Of a DNA stretch of 64,000 nucleotides, positions 26,474 to 34,767 are shown piece after piece. The notes under the pieces were generated by a model. That model was not told the origin of the DNA. It saw only the letters and a list, made by a program, of their open reading frames with translations, and did no database searches. Source of the stretch: Frigoriglobus tundricola. GTDB lineage: Bacteria > Planctomycetota > Planctomycetia > Gemmatales > Gemmataceae. The DNA is taken from the NCBI RefSeq assembly GCF_013128195.2, contig NZ_CP053452.2:8680001-8744000 (forward strand), given 5' to 3'. Every line of letters starts with the position of its first letter. Within the stretch, counting starts at the first letter, position 1. The position numbers and the translations under genes were made by a program.

Positions 26474-27403
26474 ATGACTGTCGAGGAAATCACGGAACTG
26501 CGAGCGCGCCGGTACAACGCGACCGTCGTGTCCCTGAAACTGCTCAACCCCGACCTGATGGTGATCCGCGTCAAACCCGATTTTCCGCGTCCGCCGCACC
26601 GACCGGGGCAGTACTGCACGCTCGGGCTCGGGTACTGGGAGCGGCGGACAGAAGGCTGTCAGGTCGAGACCCTGGCAGCCGGCGAGGAAACGAAGGTCGT
26701 CCGGCGGGCGTACTCGATCAGTTGCTCAATTTACGGCGAACCCGGGCGACTGATGCGCCTCGAGGACAGCGACTGGCTGGAGTTCTACATCGTTCTGGTC
26801 CGCGAGAATCCGGACGGCCGCGTGCCGGCGCTGACGCCCCGCCTGTTCACGCTTCAGGAAGGCGATCGTGTCCAAATCGGCGAGCGGATCACCGGGCACT
26901 ACACGCTCGATCCCGTCGGTCCGGGCGACACGGTCGTCTTCCTGGGTACGGGCACGGGCGAAGCGCCGCACAACTACATGACGTGGGAGCTGCTGTCGCG
27001 GGGCCACACCGGTAAGATCTTGAACGCGTGCTGCGTGCGGTACGCCCGCGACCTGGGCTACCTCAACACGCACCGGGAGCTGATGAACCAGTTCCCGAAT
27101 TACACCTATCTGCCGCTCACGACGCGGGAAGCCGGCGCGACGCGCAAGGTGTACATTCAGGACCTGATCGCGAGCGGCGAACTCGAGGAGGCGCTCGGCG
27201 CCCCGCTCGACCCGGCGCGGACGCACGTGTTCCTCTGCGGCAACCCGAAGATGATCGGGGTGCCGCTCCGCGACCGGGACACGGGGACCGTGATCTACCC
27301 GACGCCGCTCGGGGTGATCGAGGTGTTGGAAGGGCGGGGGTTCAAGTCCGACGTGGCCGCGGCCCGGGTCCGGGGCAACGTCCACTTCGAAGAGTACTGG
27401 TGA
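26474..27403 (+). CDS. Ferredoxin/flavodoxin--NADP+ reductase-like flavoprotein
   Basis: 309 residues, FNR family. The FAD-binding domain has 'PHRPGQYCTLGLGYWE' and 'VVRRAYSISCSIY' (RxYS motif that binds the flavin, about residue 78). The NAD(P)-binding domain has 'VVFLGTGTGEAPHNYMTWEL' (pyrophosphate loop, about 157), 'THVFLCGNPKMIG' (the CGxPxM signature) and a C-terminal 'GNVHFEEYW' ending in an aromatic residue that would stack on the isoalloxazine, as in bacterial Fpr. It presumably shuttles electrons between NADPH and a ferredoxin in the cytoplasm. The kinase gene starts 9 bp after its stop, so the two are co-transcribed. Confidence 0.9.
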   Translation: MTVEEITELRARRYNATVVSLKLLNPDLMVIRVKPDFPRPPHRPGQYCTLGLGYWERRTEGCQVETLAAGEETKVVRRAYSISCSIYGEPGRLMRLEDSDWLEFYIVLVRENPDGRVPALTPRLFTLQEGDRVQIGERITGHYTLDPVGPGDTVVFLGTGTGEAPHNYMTWELLSRGHTGKILNACCVRYARDLGYLNTHRELMNQFPNYTYLPLTTREAGATRKVYIQDLIASGELEEALGAPLDPARTHVFLCGNPKMIGVPLRDRDTGTVIYPTPLGVIEVLEGRGFKSDVAAARVRGNVHFEEYW

Positions 27404-27411
27404 GGTGCCGG

Positions 27412-28281
27412 ATGGCCGAAGTGAACCAGACGCTGGACGGCTACCGCCTCCGGTCGCTGCTCCAGACCGGGCAGACGTCGCAGGTGTTCGAGGTCGTCGA
27501 GCTGAAGAGCAACCGGCACTTCGCGATGAAGTTGCTCCTGCCGGAGGCGGCCGAGAAGCCGGAGCAGCGCCGCGCGCTGTTCAACGAGGCCGAGGTCGGC
27601 ATCAAGTTGACCCACCAGAACGTCATCCGGATCACCCGGGTGAGCCGGTCGCAGGCGACCCCGCACTTCATCATGGAGTTCTTCCCGTCCGGGAGCTTGC
27701 GCCTCCGGCTCCAGGCCAAGGACTTCGCGTTCATCAAGGAACACGCGCGGAAGATCTTCAAGGGGGCGGCGACCGGGCTGGCGTACATGAACGCGATGGG
27801 CTACGTCCACCGCGACGTGAAGCCGGACAACATCCTGGTGAACTCGATCGGCGACACGAAGATGATCGACTTCGCCATTTCCCGAAAGGCGCCGACCGGC
27901 TTCGCCCGCTGGTTCCACCGCCGCGGCCGCCCGCAGGGGACGCCGAGTTTCATGAGCCCCGAACAGATCCGGGACGAGATCCTGGACGGGCGCGCCGACA
28001 TTTACAGCTACGCGTGTACGCTGTACGAACTGACGACGGGCCGGCCGCCGTTCCGTGGCAATTCTATGAACGATCTGCTGGGCCGGCACTTCACGGAGAA
28101 GCCGCTCCCGCCGTCGGCCCACAACGCCGATCTCACCGACGAGTTTTCGGCGTTCGTGCTCAAAATGCTCGCCAAGAAGAAGACCGACCGGCCGGAGAAC
28201 TTTCACCAGGTGCTGATCGAGTTGCGCAAGGTGAGGCAGATCTACAAGTCGGTGCCGGAAAAGTCCCTCGAGGACGAGTGA
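27412..28281 (+). CDS. Hanks-type Ser/Thr protein kinase with atypical DFA motif
   Basis: 289 residues from the ATG at 27412; open frame upstream overlaps the reductase gene and is a shadow. The domain is minimal, without a transmembrane or sensor part. The glycine loop is weak ('LLQTGQTSQVFEV'). The ATP-anchoring Lys is present in 'HFAMKLLL' (about 39), the catalytic loop is 'YVHRDVKPDNILV' (about 133), and the metal motif reads 'MIDFAISRK', DFA in place of DFG (about 153). 'GTPSFMSPEQIRDEILDGRADIYSYACTLYELTTGRPPF' supplies the APE-equivalent and helix F. The essential Lys, HRD Asp and DFx Asp are intact, so it is probably active. It sits between the reductase and accA, a possible regulatory link to electron supply and lipid synthesis. 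Confidence 0.9.
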   Translation: MAEVNQTLDGYRLRSLLQTGQTSQVFEVVELKSNRHFAMKLLLPEAAEKPEQRRALFNEAEVGIKLTHQNVIRITRVSRSQATPHFIMEFFPSGSLRLRLQAKDFAFIKEHARKIFKGAATGLAYMNAMGYVHRDVKPDNILVNSIGDTKMIDFAISRKAPTGFARWFHRRGRPQGTPSFMSPEQIRDEILDGRADIYSYACTLYELTTGRPPFRGNSMNDLLGRHFTEKPLPPSAHNADLTDEFSAFVLKMLAKKKTDRPENFHQVLIELRKVRQIYKSVPEKSLEDE

Positions 28282-28338
28282 CACGGGGCTGTCATTCGTC
28301 CGGTCCGATGGCCCGTAGATGGAAACGAGGAGACGCCG

Positions 28339-29289
28339 ATGGGTCCGCACCTGCCGTTCGAGCAAGAAATTCACGACCTGGAGCACGAGATCGCCCGTCT
28401 CGAGGCGGCGCCCGAGGCCGACGGCGCGGGCGAGCCCCTCAAGGAGCTGCGGCGCAAGCTCGCGGCCCTCAAGAAGAGCGTCTACGGCAACCTGGGCCCG
28501 TGGGAAACCGTTCTGGTGTCGCGGCACCCCCAGCGGCCGCAACTCATGGACTACGTCGAGACGGCCTTCGACGAGTTCGTGGAACTGCACGGCGACCGGG
28601 CCTACGGGGACGACCGCGCGATCCGGTCCGGCTTCGCGCGGATCGACGGCCGCAAGGTGATGCTGATCGGGCACCAGAAGGGGAAAACCCTCGCGGAGCG
28701 GCAACAGTGCTTTTACGGCTGCGCGCACCCGGAGGGGTACCGAAAGGCCCTCGCGAAGATGCGGATGGCGGCGAAGTACCAGCTCCCGATCGTCTGCTTG
28801 ATCGACACCCCCGGGGCGTTCCCGGGAATCGGAGCCGAGGAGCGCGGCCAGGCGCAACTGATCGCGACGAGCGTTCTCGAGATGACGCGCCTGCCGACGC
28901 CGATCGTGTGCGTCGTTATCGGCGAGGGCGGCTCGGGCGGGGCACTCGGGATCGGCATCGGCGACCGAATCGGGATGCTCCAGTTCGCGTACTATTCGGT
29001 CATCAGTCCCGAGGGCTGCGCCGGCATCCTTTGGAAAGCCGCGACGGACGAAACCAAGCCGCGGGCGGCGGGCGCCCTCCGGCTGACGGCCGCGGACCTC
29101 GAGAAGTTCGGTGTGATCGACCACAAGCTCGCGGAACCGCTCGGGGGTGCGCACCGCGATCCCCGTGGCATGGCGAACACACTCAAGTCGTACCTCACTC
29201 GCCAACTGCGCGAGTTGGCAGCACTGACCAGTTCGGATCTCCTGGACGCGCGGTACGCGAAGTTCCGCAAGATGGGGATGTTCTCTTGA
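28339..29289 (+). CDS. accA: Acetyl-CoA carboxylase carboxyltransferase subunit alpha
   Basis: 316 residues, the normal length for AccA. With AccD it transfers the carboxyl group from biotin to acetyl-CoA to give malonyl-CoA, the committed step of fatty acid synthesis. Signature segments are 'FEQEIHDLEHEIARLE' (N-terminal coiled coil), 'VLVSRHPQRPQLMDYVE', 'GDRAYGDDRAIRSGFARIDGRKVMLIGHQKG', 'PEGYRKALAKMRMAAKY', 'IDTPGAFPGIGAEERGQA' and 'GEGGSGGALGIGIGDRI', the last two lining the active site and oxyanion holes. It is the third gene of the reductase-kinase-accA run (57 bp after the kinase). accD and the biotin carboxylase genes are not in the window. Confidence 0.96.
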   Translation: MGPHLPFEQEIHDLEHEIARLEAAPEADGAGEPLKELRRKLAALKKSVYGNLGPWETVLVSRHPQRPQLMDYVETAFDEFVELHGDRAYGDDRAIRSGFARIDGRKVMLIGHQKGKTLAERQQCFYGCAHPEGYRKALAKMRMAAKYQLPIVCLIDTPGAFPGIGAEERGQAQLIATSVLEMTRLPTPIVCVVIGEGGSGGALGIGIGDRIGMLQFAYYSVISPEGCAGILWKAATDETKPRAAGALRLTAADLEKFGVIDHKLAEPLGGAHRDPRGMANTLKSYLTRQLRELAALTSSDLLDARYAKFRKMGMFS

Positions 29290-29427
29290 AATGATCGAAC
29301 GGGCGGATCCGCTCAGCGCACAAGCCGTCGGAAATGATCGCCGGCTCGTTGGCCCAAACCGTTCCACGATCCGATGTGTGGGCACGCTCCTCCGGGCCGC
29401 CGGAGGCGGCCGGCTATCCCCGTGCCC

Positions 29428-30558
29428 TCACTTCTTCCCGAGGCAGTACACCGTGCCCTTGTCCGTCCCGACGACGATGCAGTCCGGGCCGACCGCGACG
29501 GACCCGCTCACGGCCGAGTCGAGTTGCAGTTCCTGGAGCTTCTTGCCGGTCTTCAGGTCGAGGACGTAGAAGTTGCCGTCGTCGTTCAGGCAGCCGACGT
29601 ACACCCGCCCATTCACGATCACCGGCGACGCGTCCACCTGCCCCTCGGTGACGAAGCTCCAAGCGGACTTCCCGGTCCTCGGGTCGATGCCGTACACCCG
29701 CTTGTCGCGGCTCCCCGCGACCACGAGGTCCGCGGCGGCGGCGGAGGCGAAGAACGGCTGTTGCCGCACCGCCGCCTCGAACTGCCACGCCTTCACCTTC
29801 TTCTTGAGGTCGACGGCGACCACGGTGTTCGCCATCGTGCCGACGTAAGCGTAATCGCCCAGGATGGCGGCCGTCGCGGCGGCCTGGCCGCCGAGTTCAA
29901 CGTTACCGAGTTCCTTGCCGGTTTTGGCATCGAGTATGTGAAGGATGCTGTCGCACCCGGCCACGAACGTGACGTCGCCGATGACCGCCGGCGTGCCGTT
30001 CACGGGGCCGTCGATTTTCATTTCCCACAGCTTCTTGCCGGCGGCGTCGAGGCAGTACAGGGTCGAGTCGTGAGAGCCGACGAGGACGTTCGTGCCGTGG
30101 AAGTTGCACCCGGCCATGATCTCGCCGCTCGTCTCGAACTCCCACACGGCCGAGCCGTCGGCGGTCTTGCGGCAGTGGAACTTGCCGTCCAGATCGCCCA
30201 CGTACACGCGGTCCCCCTTCACGCTCGGGGACGCCTTCATGGCACCGAGCTTGACCTTCCATTTCTGCTTACCGGTGGCCAGATCGAGCGCGTAAAGGAA
30301 CTTGTCGAGCGAGGCAATGTACACCACACCATCGACGATGGCCGGCGCGCCCTCGACGCCGCCGTCGGGTTTCACGGTGCCGTCGGGTTTCACGGTGCCG
30401 GTCTTGAACGTCCAGCGCTCTTCGAGCTTGTCCGGCAGCTTCACGGTGCTGGTGCCCGTCATGAGCGCGTCGCCGCGGAACACCGGCCAGTCGGCCGGGG
30501 CCCTGGTCGCGCCGAACAAGAGCACGGTGAGGGCAACCGGGAGCAGGTAGCGCGTCAT
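29428..30558 (-). CDS. Exported PQQ-type beta-propeller protein
   Basis: 376 residues with signal peptide MTRYLLPVALTVLLFGATRAPA. The body is made of repeated 'GxVYxGxxDGxxxALDxxTGKxxW' blades, e.g. 'VYIASLDKFLYALDLATGKQKWKV', 'LYCLDAAGKKLWEMKIDG' and 'VYVGCLNDDGNFYVLDLKTGKKLQ', the PQQ/BamB-like fold. No PQQ-dehydrogenase catalytic residues are evident, so it is more likely a binding or scaffold protein. Near the N-terminus, 18 bp encoding GTVKPD is exactly duplicated (30364-30400). It is the last gene of a minus-strand run and starts 16 bp after the alcohol dehydrogenase stop. Confidence 0.88.
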   Translation of the reverse strand: MTRYLLPVALTVLLFGATRAPADWPVFRGDALMTGTSTVKLPDKLEERWTFKTGTVKPDGTVKPDGGVEGAPAIVDGVVYIASLDKFLYALDLATGKQKWKVKLGAMKASPSVKGDRVYVGDLDGKFHCRKTADGSAVWEFETSGEIMAGCNFHGTNVLVGSHDSTLYCLDAAGKKLWEMKIDGPVNGTPAVIGDVTFVAGCDSILHILDAKTGKELGNVELGGQAAATAAILGDYAYVGTMANTVVAVDLKKKVKAWQFEAAVRQQPFFASAAAADLVVAGSRDKRVYGIDPRTGKSAWSFVTEGQVDASPVIVNGRVYVGCLNDDGNFYVLDLKTGKKLQELQLDSAVSGSVAVGPDCIVVGTDKGTVYCLGKK

Positions 30559-30574
30559 GGCGATATCCTCGGGG

Positions 30575-31786
30575 TCACCAGGCGGCCTGGTAGATCTTCA
30601 GGATTTCGGCTTCGGTCACGGCCCGCGGGTTGAACCGGGCCGTCCACTGCTGGTTCGCCTCTTCCGCGAGCAGCGGAAGGATCGTGTCGCTAACGTTGCA
30701 CGCTTTCAGCGATTGGGGCAGGCCGGCCGCGCCGGTCAGTTCGGTCAGCCGCGCCGCCAGGGCGTCGGCCGCGCCGCGCCCGTGGCCCCGCCCGCTCTCT
30801 CCCACCAGCTCCGCATAGAGGTTGCCGACAGCCGGACCGTTGAAGCGGACGACGTGCGGCAACATGATCCCGATGGCGACCCCGTGCGTGATGCCGTAAT
30901 GGGCGGTCAGTGGGTTCGCGCAACTGTGGCACACGCCGAGCATCGCGTTCTCGATCGCCATGCCCGCCAGATACGACCCGACCTGCATCGCGGACCGGGC
31001 CGCGAGATCGTGTGGCGCCCGGAGAACCGTCTCGAAGTTCGGCTCGAGGTACCGGAACGCGGACAGCGCGCACATGGCCGAGACCGGGTTCCGCTTGGTG
31101 CAGACGAACGACTCGACCGCGTGCGCGACGGCGTCGATGCCGGTGACGGCGGTGACCGACCGCGGTTGGGAGAGCGTCAGCTCCGGGTCGAGGATGGAGA
31201 CGCGGAACGCGGCCTTACGATCCCCGCACGCCATTTTGAGGTGCGAGCGCTCGTCGGTGATGAGCGCGAAACTCTGGGCCTCGCTCCCGGTGCCGGCGGT
31301 GGTCGGCACGCCGACCGACGGGAGCATCGGCTGGGTCGCCCGGCCGTGGCCCTTGTAGTCGGCCATCCGGCCGCCGTTGGTGAGGATGAAGTTGATGCCC
31401 TTGGCGCAGTCCATCGAGCTGCCGCCGCCGACGGCGACGATGCAGTCGACGTGGTGGCTCCGCGCGAACACGACGCCCGCGTCCACCTCGCGCTCGGTCG
31501 GGTTCTCCTTCACGCCGTCGAACAGGAACACCTCCAGCCCGGCGTCGCGCATCACCCGCACGGCCCGCTGCGGGTGCCCGACGTGTTCCAGGCCGGGGTC
31601 GGTCACCAGGAGCACCCGGTGCCCGCCCACGGACCGGACCAGCTCCCCGAGCCGGTTCAGGGCACCGGGCTCGGAGACGACGCGCCCGAGCGGTTGGAAG
31701 TCAAACGGCGGCAGGCTCACGTGCAGCCCGGGGTGCGTGTTGAAGGGCGCGCTGTTTGTAAAGGTGGGTGAAGAGGTTGCCTTCAT
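30575..31786 (-). CDS. Iron-containing alcohol dehydrogenase
   Basis: 403 residues, group III (Fe-dependent) alcohol dehydrogenase. It contains the NAD-binding part 'GGHRVLLVTDPGLEHVG' and 'DCIVAVGGGSSMDCAKGINFIL' (GGGSxxD), 'PTTAGTGSEAQSFALI', and the metal site 'VTGIDAVAHAVESFV' (Asp, His) with downstream 'MLGVCHSCANPLTAHYGITHGVAIGIMLP' (two His). It should interconvert an aldehyde and an alcohol with NAD(P)H. The given start overlaps the ALDH-type gene by 86 bp; a GTG at 31720 would cut this to 20 bp and keeps all domains. Either way the two are coupled, so the natural substrate is probably the aldehyde made by its neighbour. Confidence 0.9.
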   Translation of the reverse strand: MKATSSPTFTNSAPFNTHPGLHVSLPPFDFQPLGRVVSEPGALNRLGELVRSVGGHRVLLVTDPGLEHVGHPQRAVRVMRDAGLEVFLFDGVKENPTEREVDAGVVFARSHHVDCIVAVGGGSSMDCAKGINFILTNGGRMADYKGHGRATQPMLPSVGVPTTAGTGSEAQSFALITDERSHLKMACGDRKAAFRVSILDPELTLSQPRSVTAVTGIDAVAHAVESFVCTKRNPVSAMCALSAFRYLEPNFETVLRAPHDLAARSAMQVGSYLAGMAIENAMLGVCHSCANPLTAHYGITHGVAIGIMLPHVVRFNGPAVGNLYAELVGESGRGHGRGAADALAARLTELTGAAGLPQSLKACNVSDTILPLLAEEANQQWTARFNPRAVTEAEILKIYQAAW

Positions 31787-33149
31787 GCGGCTGGTCCCAG
31801 GTCAACCGGTTAGTGGGCAGCGGTCCGATGTTCAGCCGCTCGATGTTCGGGCACGCCAAGCACTCGGCGATGAACGCTGCGTCGTCGGTCAGGGCGGTCG
31901 CGGCGAGCGTGTACCCGATCCGTTTCAGGACGTCCGCGTGCGGGTATTCTATGACGCTGGCGTAGGGGAACAGGAACTCCTTGTTCGCCAGCGGGTGCTC
32001 CGGGCTGTCGCAGCGGATGACCGTGGGCAGGAGCCACGCGCACCGGCCGTCCTTGACCAGCCGCGGGGTGCCCCGCACCTCCTGCGTCACGTCACGGGCG
32101 CCGGGGGTCTTCAGCCCCTCGTCCACCATGTTGTTGATCGCCTCCGCCACCTCCGACTTGGCAAACGCGCTGACCTCGCAGTGGGGGTCGTCCCACGGCC
32201 GGGCCTTCACCCCGGCGAAGCGCTGTGCCAGACCCGTCGCGATAGCGTCCGCGTTCTTGGGCGTCCAGACCGCACTGGCGTTCACGCAGGCCCGGCCGCC
32301 GTTGGCGGCGATCGCCTCCACCATCAGATCGAGGTGCTGTTCCCATTTCTCGGCCTGGTCGGCGCCGAACAGGATTTTCGAGTACCCGGTGCCGTGGATC
32401 TCGACGCGGTGGTCGTTCTTGTAGGGCGCCATGCTGCGGTCGTCGCCGAAGGCCATGCTCCGGCCGCACAGCCGCAGAATGTCCGCCGAGCCGGCGTGGT
32501 CGGTCGGGAGGAAGCCGAGGACGTTCGCCGGCACCCCGGCCCTGTTGAACGCCTGGAGGACGCGGTACGGGGTCCACGGTTCCTCGCGGCCCGGTTTGAG
32601 CAACAACGGGATCTTGAACGCGATGGAGGGCACCCACAGCGAGTGCACGCCGGGCGAGTTGGACGGCAGCACGGCGCCGAACACGTCGGTAGTCGGGTAG
32701 AACGCTTGCATCCGCCCGTTCGCGGTGCTGTATCCACTATCGAGAGCTTCCAGCGGCAGTCCGCGAGTCAACCCGCCGATCACCTCCTCGATGTTCCCGA
32801 GGACGTAGTGAACCTTGCGGGCGTTCCGGTCGCAGAACACGATCGGGCTGCCGGTGGTCGCCGACAGGTTGCGGACGTACTGGTCGAACGTGAGTTCGGT
32901 GTCGCCGCAGGGCAGGGCGGCGTTGAGGAAGTAGTCGGCCGCCTTCTTGTACATCGCGAGGATGTCGCGGATCGGGATCGCGGCCAGCTCCTTGTGCGCC
33001 CGCTCCATGTTGCCGAGGTCGCGGGCGATCATGGACCCGGTGACCTGGCTCACCTCCGCGACCGGCTCGCCGGTGACGTGGTGAACGAGGGTCGCTTTTT
33101 CCAGGCTCGTGTAACTCTTTCCGAATCGCAGCGCGGGGATTTGAATCAT
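31701..33149 (-). CDS. ALDH-superfamily acyl/aldehyde reductase (LuxC-like)
   Basis: 482 residues with an aldehyde dehydrogenase fold. The nucleophilic Cys is in 'ANGGRACVNASAVWTP' (about 287); the cofactor half contains 'FGAVLPSNSPGVHSLWVPSIAFKIPLLLKPGREEPWTPYRVLQAF'. The usual ALDH general-base Glu region is not recognisable, and the N-terminal half ('ILAMYKKAADYFLNAALP', 'VHYVLGNIEEVIGGLTRGLP') resembles by eye and length the LuxC/acyl-CoA reductase branch, which reduces activated acids rather than oxidising aldehydes. That sub-assignment is inference. It is followed, overlapping, by the Fe-alcohol dehydrogenase and lies downstream of two acid-activating ligases, which supports a reductive role. 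Confidence 0.8.
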   Translation of the reverse strand: MIQIPALRFGKSYTSLEKATLVHHVTGEPVAEVSQVTGSMIARDLGNMERAHKELAAIPIRDILAMYKKAADYFLNAALPCGDTELTFDQYVRNLSATTGSPIVFCDRNARKVHYVLGNIEEVIGGLTRGLPLEALDSGYSTANGRMQAFYPTTDVFGAVLPSNSPGVHSLWVPSIAFKIPLLLKPGREEPWTPYRVLQAFNRAGVPANVLGFLPTDHAGSADILRLCGRSMAFGDDRSMAPYKNDHRVEIHGTGYSKILFGADQAEKWEQHLDLMVEAIAANGGRACVNASAVWTPKNADAIATGLAQRFAGVKARPWDDPHCEVSAFAKSEVAEAINNMVDEGLKTPGARDVTQEVRGTPRLVKDGRCAWLLPTVIRCDSPEHPLANKEFLFPYASVIEYPHADVLKRIGYTLAATALTDDAAFIAECLACPNIERLNIGPLPTNRLTWDQPHEGNLFTHLYKQRALQHAPRAAREPAAV

Positions 33150-33353
33150 GATGATGGGAGTGTAGTGGGGGCAGTCGGGCGAGTCATTTTCGTGTTTCGA
33201 GACCGGTTCCCGGCTAGCAAAACACTGGTACTTCGGGACGGTCTACAAGCAACATACCGGCGAACGGGACGAGTCTCAACCGATTCCGCGCGGACTCGGA
33301 TGAGGAACCGTCACCTCTGAGAACGCTGAGGAAGAATTCGCGATTTCTTCATG

Positions 33354-34766
33354 CTATGGATCGGGAAGTAACGACGGCTTTGTGCCCCCGGAGTAGAGGT
33401 ACACATCGACGCAGTAATCGAGATAGTCGAAGCGGGTCTTGCGGGCCCGGAGTTCGTGGGCGCAGTTGCGTCCGAGCCAGGCGATCAGAGGGGGCGGCAA
33501 ACCCGCGCGTCCCGACGGCAGAATGATCCACATCCGACCCGGCGCTTTCGCGAGTTCCGCCAGCCGGCCGGCGATATCGGGACCGGTGACGCCGATCACA
33601 ACCTCCGGACTGTTGAGATAATACGTTACGACATCGGCCTCGGCGGCGACCACGCGGTCGCCGGGGCGGCGGTTCGCGGCAACGTACTGCGTCGCGGTCC
33701 GCAGGTCGGGCCGCGAGCCGTCCAGTTCGTGGCTGAGTAATGACGGAAGGCTCCCACAACACGCCAGCGCCGAGCAGACCCATGCGGGGAGGGCGCCGGA
33801 CGGTCGGAGCGCGGTGTAAATTCGTCCGACCGCGTGCCCCGCCGGCACCAGCGCACCGAGGGCGAACGGGACCACGTAAGCCGGGTGGAACGCGATGACA
33901 CGGGGCAGAACCGCCGCCGCACCGAGCCACCCGAGCGCCACCGTGACCCAGTACCAGTTCTCACGGGTTCGGTCCGCCGCGAGCAGGACGAATCCCGCTC
34001 CGCCCAGGAGCGCGACCGGCCAACTGAGCATGTTTACCGCGGACAACAGCGCGCGGGTGGACGTGTAGCCCCACTGCGCGTCGCTGTTCCACCCGGCCAG
34101 TAGCGGACGCAGGTAGATCACGTAGAAAACGCCGAGGCTGACGGCGGCGACACAGAGGGGCACCAGGAGCCGGACCGGCGAACAGCGACACGCCCGGCCG
34201 GCGGCGAGGGTTCCGACCCCGATCACACCGGTGAGTGCCGCGGTGACCGTGTGGCAGAGCGTGGCCGCCAGCACCGCGCCGGCTGCGGCCCACATCCATT
34301 TCGCCGACCATCGATCTATCGCCACCGCTCCGCAGAGCAGGGCGGCGTACCCGAAGAACGTGGCGGGCGTGTAGAACCGCACGTATTGACTGTGAAAGAC
34401 GTGTTCCGGCCAGAGGGCGATGAGAACCGCGGTCGCGACGGCGCGGGGGCGTCCGCCGGGTCGGTCCAGCAACAGAAACGCGAGTCCCACGGTCGCGGTG
34501 CCGAACAGGGCCATCGCGACCCGCGCGCCGAACTCGTCCCGACCGAAGACCGCGTGGGCCGCGGAGTGGATGGTGTGGGCGAGCGGGATGGCACGCGGGA
34601 GGCGGGCGATGGGGGTGTCCGAGGTGTCGCCCTGGCTGAAGGCGTCGGCCTCGGCGAGAGTGGCGACTTCGTCCCCGGCGAACGGCCACGCGCCGAGGCG
34701 CGCGAACCGCGGGGCCGCGGCCAGAGCGAGAACCGCGGCGAGGATCAGCCACCGGCTTCCGGTCAC
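33354..34766 (-). CDS. Multi-pass membrane glycosyltransferase-like protein (GT39/ArnT type)
   Basis: 470 residues from GTG at 34766, which begins 1 bp after the stop of the upstream ligase gene; the longer open frame starting at 34793 would overlap that gene. The N-terminal helix (WLILAAVLALAAAPRFARLG) is followed by 'WPFAGDEVATLAEA', where the Asp-Glu after the first helix matches the catalytic loop of polyprenyl-phosphate-dependent GT-C enzymes. Then come about ten hydrophobic helices and a soluble C-terminal domain ('YVAANRRPGDRVVAAEADVVTYYL', 'MWIILPSGRAGLPP'). The family transfers sugars from lipid carriers on the periplasmic face. Its place in the acid-reduction cluster suggests glycosylation or handling of a lipid product, which is speculative. 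Confidence 0.75.
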   Translation of the reverse strand: MTGSRWLILAAVLALAAAPRFARLGAWPFAGDEVATLAEADAFSQGDTSDTPIARLPRAIPLAHTIHSAAHAVFGRDEFGARVAMALFGTATVGLAFLLLDRPGGRPRAVATAVLIALWPEHVFHSQYVRFYTPATFFGYAALLCGAVAIDRWSAKWMWAAAGAVLAATLCHTVTAALTGVIGVGTLAAGRACRCSPVRLLVPLCVAAVSLGVFYVIYLRPLLAGWNSDAQWGYTSTRALLSAVNMLSWPVALLGGAGFVLLAADRTRENWYWVTVALGWLGAAAVLPRVIAFHPAYVVPFALGALVPAGHAVGRIYTALRPSGALPAWVCSALACCGSLPSLLSHELDGSRPDLRTATQYVAANRRPGDRVVAAEADVVTYYLNSPEVVIGVTGPDIAGRLAELAKAPGRMWIILPSGRAGLPPPLIAWLGRNCAHELRARKTRFDYLDYCVDVYLYSGGTKPSLLPDP

Positions 34767-34767
34767 G

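Noticed and set aside
27295-29385. 696-codon minus-strand frame across reductase, kinase and accA
   Set aside because: Antisense to three well-supported genes and rich in Arg/His/Leu shadow composition.
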